This document shows positions 62,053 through 64,000 of a stretch of DNA of 64,000 nt, one piece after another (the first letter of the stretch is position 1; each line of letters begins with the position of its first letter). Both the position numbers and the translations under genes were made by a program. The DNA comes from Arsukibacterium sp. (lineage in GTDB: Bacteria; Pseudomonadota; Gammaproteobacteria; Enterobacterales; Alteromonadaceae): positions 400,772 through 464,771 of the forward strand of contig NZ_JAGYIM010000024.1 of NCBI RefSeq assembly GCF_018402695.1, read 5' to 3'. A model generated the notes under the pieces. That model did not search any database. It was not told the DNA's origin and saw nothing but the letters and a program-made list of their open reading frames with translations.

Positions 62053-63978
62053 TTAAATCGGTGCCGGTTTACCGACATAGTAACCCTGGTTACCATCGAT
62101 AAACAACGACTCCAGCATGTGCTTCTCTTCCTGCGTTTCAACGCTTTCAGCGAATACACCTACACCAATCCGGTGCGCCAGATCGATCATTAAGCGCATA
62201 AAATATTGGTTATTTTTATCTTCATCAATTCTGCGGGTGTAACTGCCGTCCATTTTGACGAAGTCTGGTTTTAAATCTCGGAAGAACTTAAACGAGGTAA
62301 TACCCACGCCGAATTTTTCTACCGTAATACGGGCACCGGCACGGTGGACCATATCGATAAAGCGCTTACTGGTTTTCAGGTTTTGCTGCAAACCAAACTC
62401 CGATACTTCAAAAATCAGTTTTGCTGCAATATGGGCATCTTTCAACAAGCGGCGTTCCAGCCAGATAACAAATTGATCATCATGGACACAGCGCGGTGAC
62501 AAGTTTAAACCGAAATACTGATCCTGCAAATTGCGGTTTTTGATGGTGGTTAATGCCGTTTCGATAATTAACCGGTCGACGGCAATGATTTTATCCAGTT
62601 TTTCCGCCATCGCTAAAAACGATGCAGTTGGCAGTACTTGATTTTCCTGAGTTTTAAACCGTACCAGAATTTCAGAATAAGCTTTGGCAGAGCGGTTTGA
62701 CGGTTGGATAAGTTGGGTTAGTAACGCGATCCGGTTATTATTTAACACGTCTTCAATCACATTGCGCCAGTTCTGATTGCCATAACCACTGCTGGCCATC
62801 TCCAGACCGGCCGAGTCTTTTTGTAAATGCCAGGCGTTGGTCTGCTTGGTTTGCGCCAGGCTGATCGACGTATCGGCAACGGCCAGCAACTCCCCCAGTG
62901 CTTTGCCACTTTCGTAAGTTACCAGACCGGTATAGGCGATTGAATCGAGCTCGGCATTTTTCTGGTATTCGTTAAAGCGGCTTTGCAGTTGCAGAGCAAA
63001 GTTCTCGGCTTCTTTCGGCGTTATGCGGGGCAGGAGAATGCCAAAATCAGAGCTGTTTAAGCGGAATATTCGGGCGTCTTTGTAAGCGTCGGCCACTTTG
63101 CGCACAATATTAGCGACATCTTTAATGTATTGATCGCCTTCCTGATAACCGCGGGTCTGATTCAGGCTCTGTAACTCGGTACAGCGGGTAATTGCAAACA
63201 CCCCAAAGTCAGTTTCCTTGGATACTTTACAATGGTCTTCATAATACTGGACGAATCGGTTGCGATTGGGCAGGTCGGTTACCGGATCTTTATACGCTTC
63301 TTCTGCTATCTGATAAGCCGCAGTGGTCATCTCACTGTATTGTTTTTTGCTATAATTGGCCAGTTTTTGTAAAGCAACATTAATGTCCGAAAACTCAGGT
63401 GGAATATTGTTCCAATTTGGCTCAGCTTTTTGCGGGTCCTGAATAAAGCCATCAATCAGTTGGTTAACGGCTTTAGATGTTTTGCGGTAACTACGGTTAA
63501 TACTGCTTTTAGCAATAATAACGGTTAACCAGCCAATGATAAAAGGGGCTAACAGCAGGATAAAACCCAGTTGTTGCAGGGGGGCCAGCATCGGCTTGTG
63601 ATTAAGTTGATAGCTAAGCTGAATACCGTGTTCTTCACTTCGCAGCAAGACCGGCCTGAACTGGCTGCCAGCCGTTTGCAGTGCCCACATTGCGGCAGTA
63701 GTAGCAGAGCGGGCACTATTCTGTTCGTGTAAAACCGTGCCATCAAGCTGGCTAATGCGTAGGCTTTGTAAATCAAAACTCCGGTCTAATTGCCTGCTAA
63801 GTACTTTGGCATCGCCTGAAAGATGATGGGCTAAAATTTGTTCAATGGTATTACGCGCATTCCGTTCGCGAATCTCCACCAGTTGTTGACTGTATATTAC
63901 CAGAGCTGACACGGTAACCGCTGCCAGTAATATTGCAGTAAGCAATTGTGCCATTAATAAGGTTTTAAATATCTTCAT
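62053..63978 (-). CDS. MshH/CsrD-like protein with degenerate GGDEF and EAL domains
   Basis: The 641-aa protein has two membrane helices (about 8-30 and 135-155) around a periplasmic part, a HAMP-like linker, and both c-di-GMP domains in degenerate form. The GGDEF site reads LNSSDF. The EAL site is EIL, with the later DDFG replaced by VEKFG, although the Glu of FEVSE and AESVE and the Lys of VKMD remain. Size, topology and degeneration match E. coli CsrD and marine MshH, which promote RNase E decay of CsrB-type RNAs rather than acting as enzymes. Its 3' end lies 178 bp from the rsxA start. The upstream region lies outside the window. Confidence 0.85.
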   Translation of the reverse strand: MKIFKTLLMAQLLTAILLAAVTVSALVIYSQQLVEIRERNARNTIEQILAHHLSGDAKVLSRQLDRSFDLQSLRISQLDGTVLHEQNSARSATTAAMWALQTAGSQFRPVLLRSEEHGIQLSYQLNHKPMLAPLQQLGFILLLAPFIIGWLTVIIAKSSINRSYRKTSKAVNQLIDGFIQDPQKAEPNWNNIPPEFSDINVALQKLANYSKKQYSEMTTAAYQIAEEAYKDPVTDLPNRNRFVQYYEDHCKVSKETDFGVFAITRCTELQSLNQTRGYQEGDQYIKDVANIVRKVADAYKDARIFRLNSSDFGILLPRITPKEAENFALQLQSRFNEYQKNAELDSIAYTGLVTYESGKALGELLAVADTSISLAQTKQTNAWHLQKDSAGLEMASSGYGNQNWRNVIEDVLNNNRIALLTQLIQPSNRSAKAYSEILVRFKTQENQVLPTASFLAMAEKLDKIIAVDRLIIETALTTIKNRNLQDQYFGLNLSPRCVHDDQFVIWLERRLLKDAHIAAKLIFEVSEFGLQQNLKTSKRFIDMVHRAGARITVEKFGVGITSFKFFRDLKPDFVKMDGSYTRRIDEDKNNQYFMRLMIDLAHRIGVGVFAESVETQEEKHMLESLFIDGNQGYYVGKPAPI

Positions 63979-64000
63979 AAGCCCTGACCACCAAACATAA

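Noticed and set aside
1-64000. CRISPR array, prophage or insertion sequence
   Set aside because: No regularly spaced direct repeats, no transposase, integrase or phage structural genes were found when reading both strands.

Overview
The window looks like a chromosomal segment of a gammaproteobacterium of the Alteromonadales/Chromatiaceae type (Rheinheimera, Alishewanella or Arsukibacterium would fit). The reasons are the rsxABCDGE-nth order, an MshH/CsrD-type protein beside it, DUF3025 and DUF6482 proteins, a rhombosortase, abundant c-di-GMP proteins and a 126-bp ATACCC...GGGTAT intergenic repeat that resembles repeats I recall from marine gammaproteobacteria. Genus assignment is inference. 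No tRNA, rRNA, CRISPR array, transposase or integrase was found.

Layout. 1-2030: catalase (cut by the window edge), a PRC-barrel protein and a 49-aa hydrophilic protein, probably a stress group. 2052-4242: a receiver-TPR response regulator and a DUF6482 protein. 4247-12792: a surface-polysaccharide locus in two divergent arms around 7846-8000. The left arm carries a WecA-like initiating transferase, a flippase and a pyruvyl-transferase-like protein. The right arm carries GT4, WecG/TagA, GT2, a Wzy/ligase-like membrane protein and a YdcF-like protein. 12761-24917: a large propeller sensor with GGDEF-EAL domains, an MFS transporter, an amidoligase/glutamine-amidotransferase pair, rhombosortase, gamma-glutamyltransferase, an enoyl-CoA hydratase-like protein, a lipoprotein and cysK. 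25042-32790: a MoxR/VWA pair, TauE-like and bile-acid-symporter-like transporters, a CoA-transferase-family protein and a TAP-type hydrolase. 32861-35498: a four-gene cluster of a J-domain protein with three unrecognised proteins. 35613-44943: housekeeping and transport genes (asnB, NatAB-like ABC exporter, bfd behind a Fur-like box, aspartoacylase, gloA). 45119-50844: a heavy-metal-type RND efflux operon with His-rich periplasmic proteins. 55747-61875: nth and the complete rsx (rnf) operon. 62053-63978: an MshH/CsrD-like protein.

The most unusual stretch is 50903-55746, between the metal operon and nth. Two degenerate copies of the 3' end of nth (50903-50997 and 51784-51900, each about 75% identical by hand to the intact gene) flank an exported Hcp-like gene. 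The second relic and the intact nth then flank a three-gene cassette: a small unknown protein, a double-domain KaiC-like ATPase and a GGDEF-EAL protein. This pattern suggests that the 3' side of nth has repeatedly accepted foreign cassettes, each leaving an nth tail behind. The KaiC homologue lacks the clock phosphorylation residues and is translationally coupled to an apparently intact c-di-GMP enzyme, so it looks like a signalling switch rather than a clock.

Gene starts were moved from the longest open frame to a downstream ATG or GTG where a Shine-Dalgarno sequence or family length favoured it; each case is noted.
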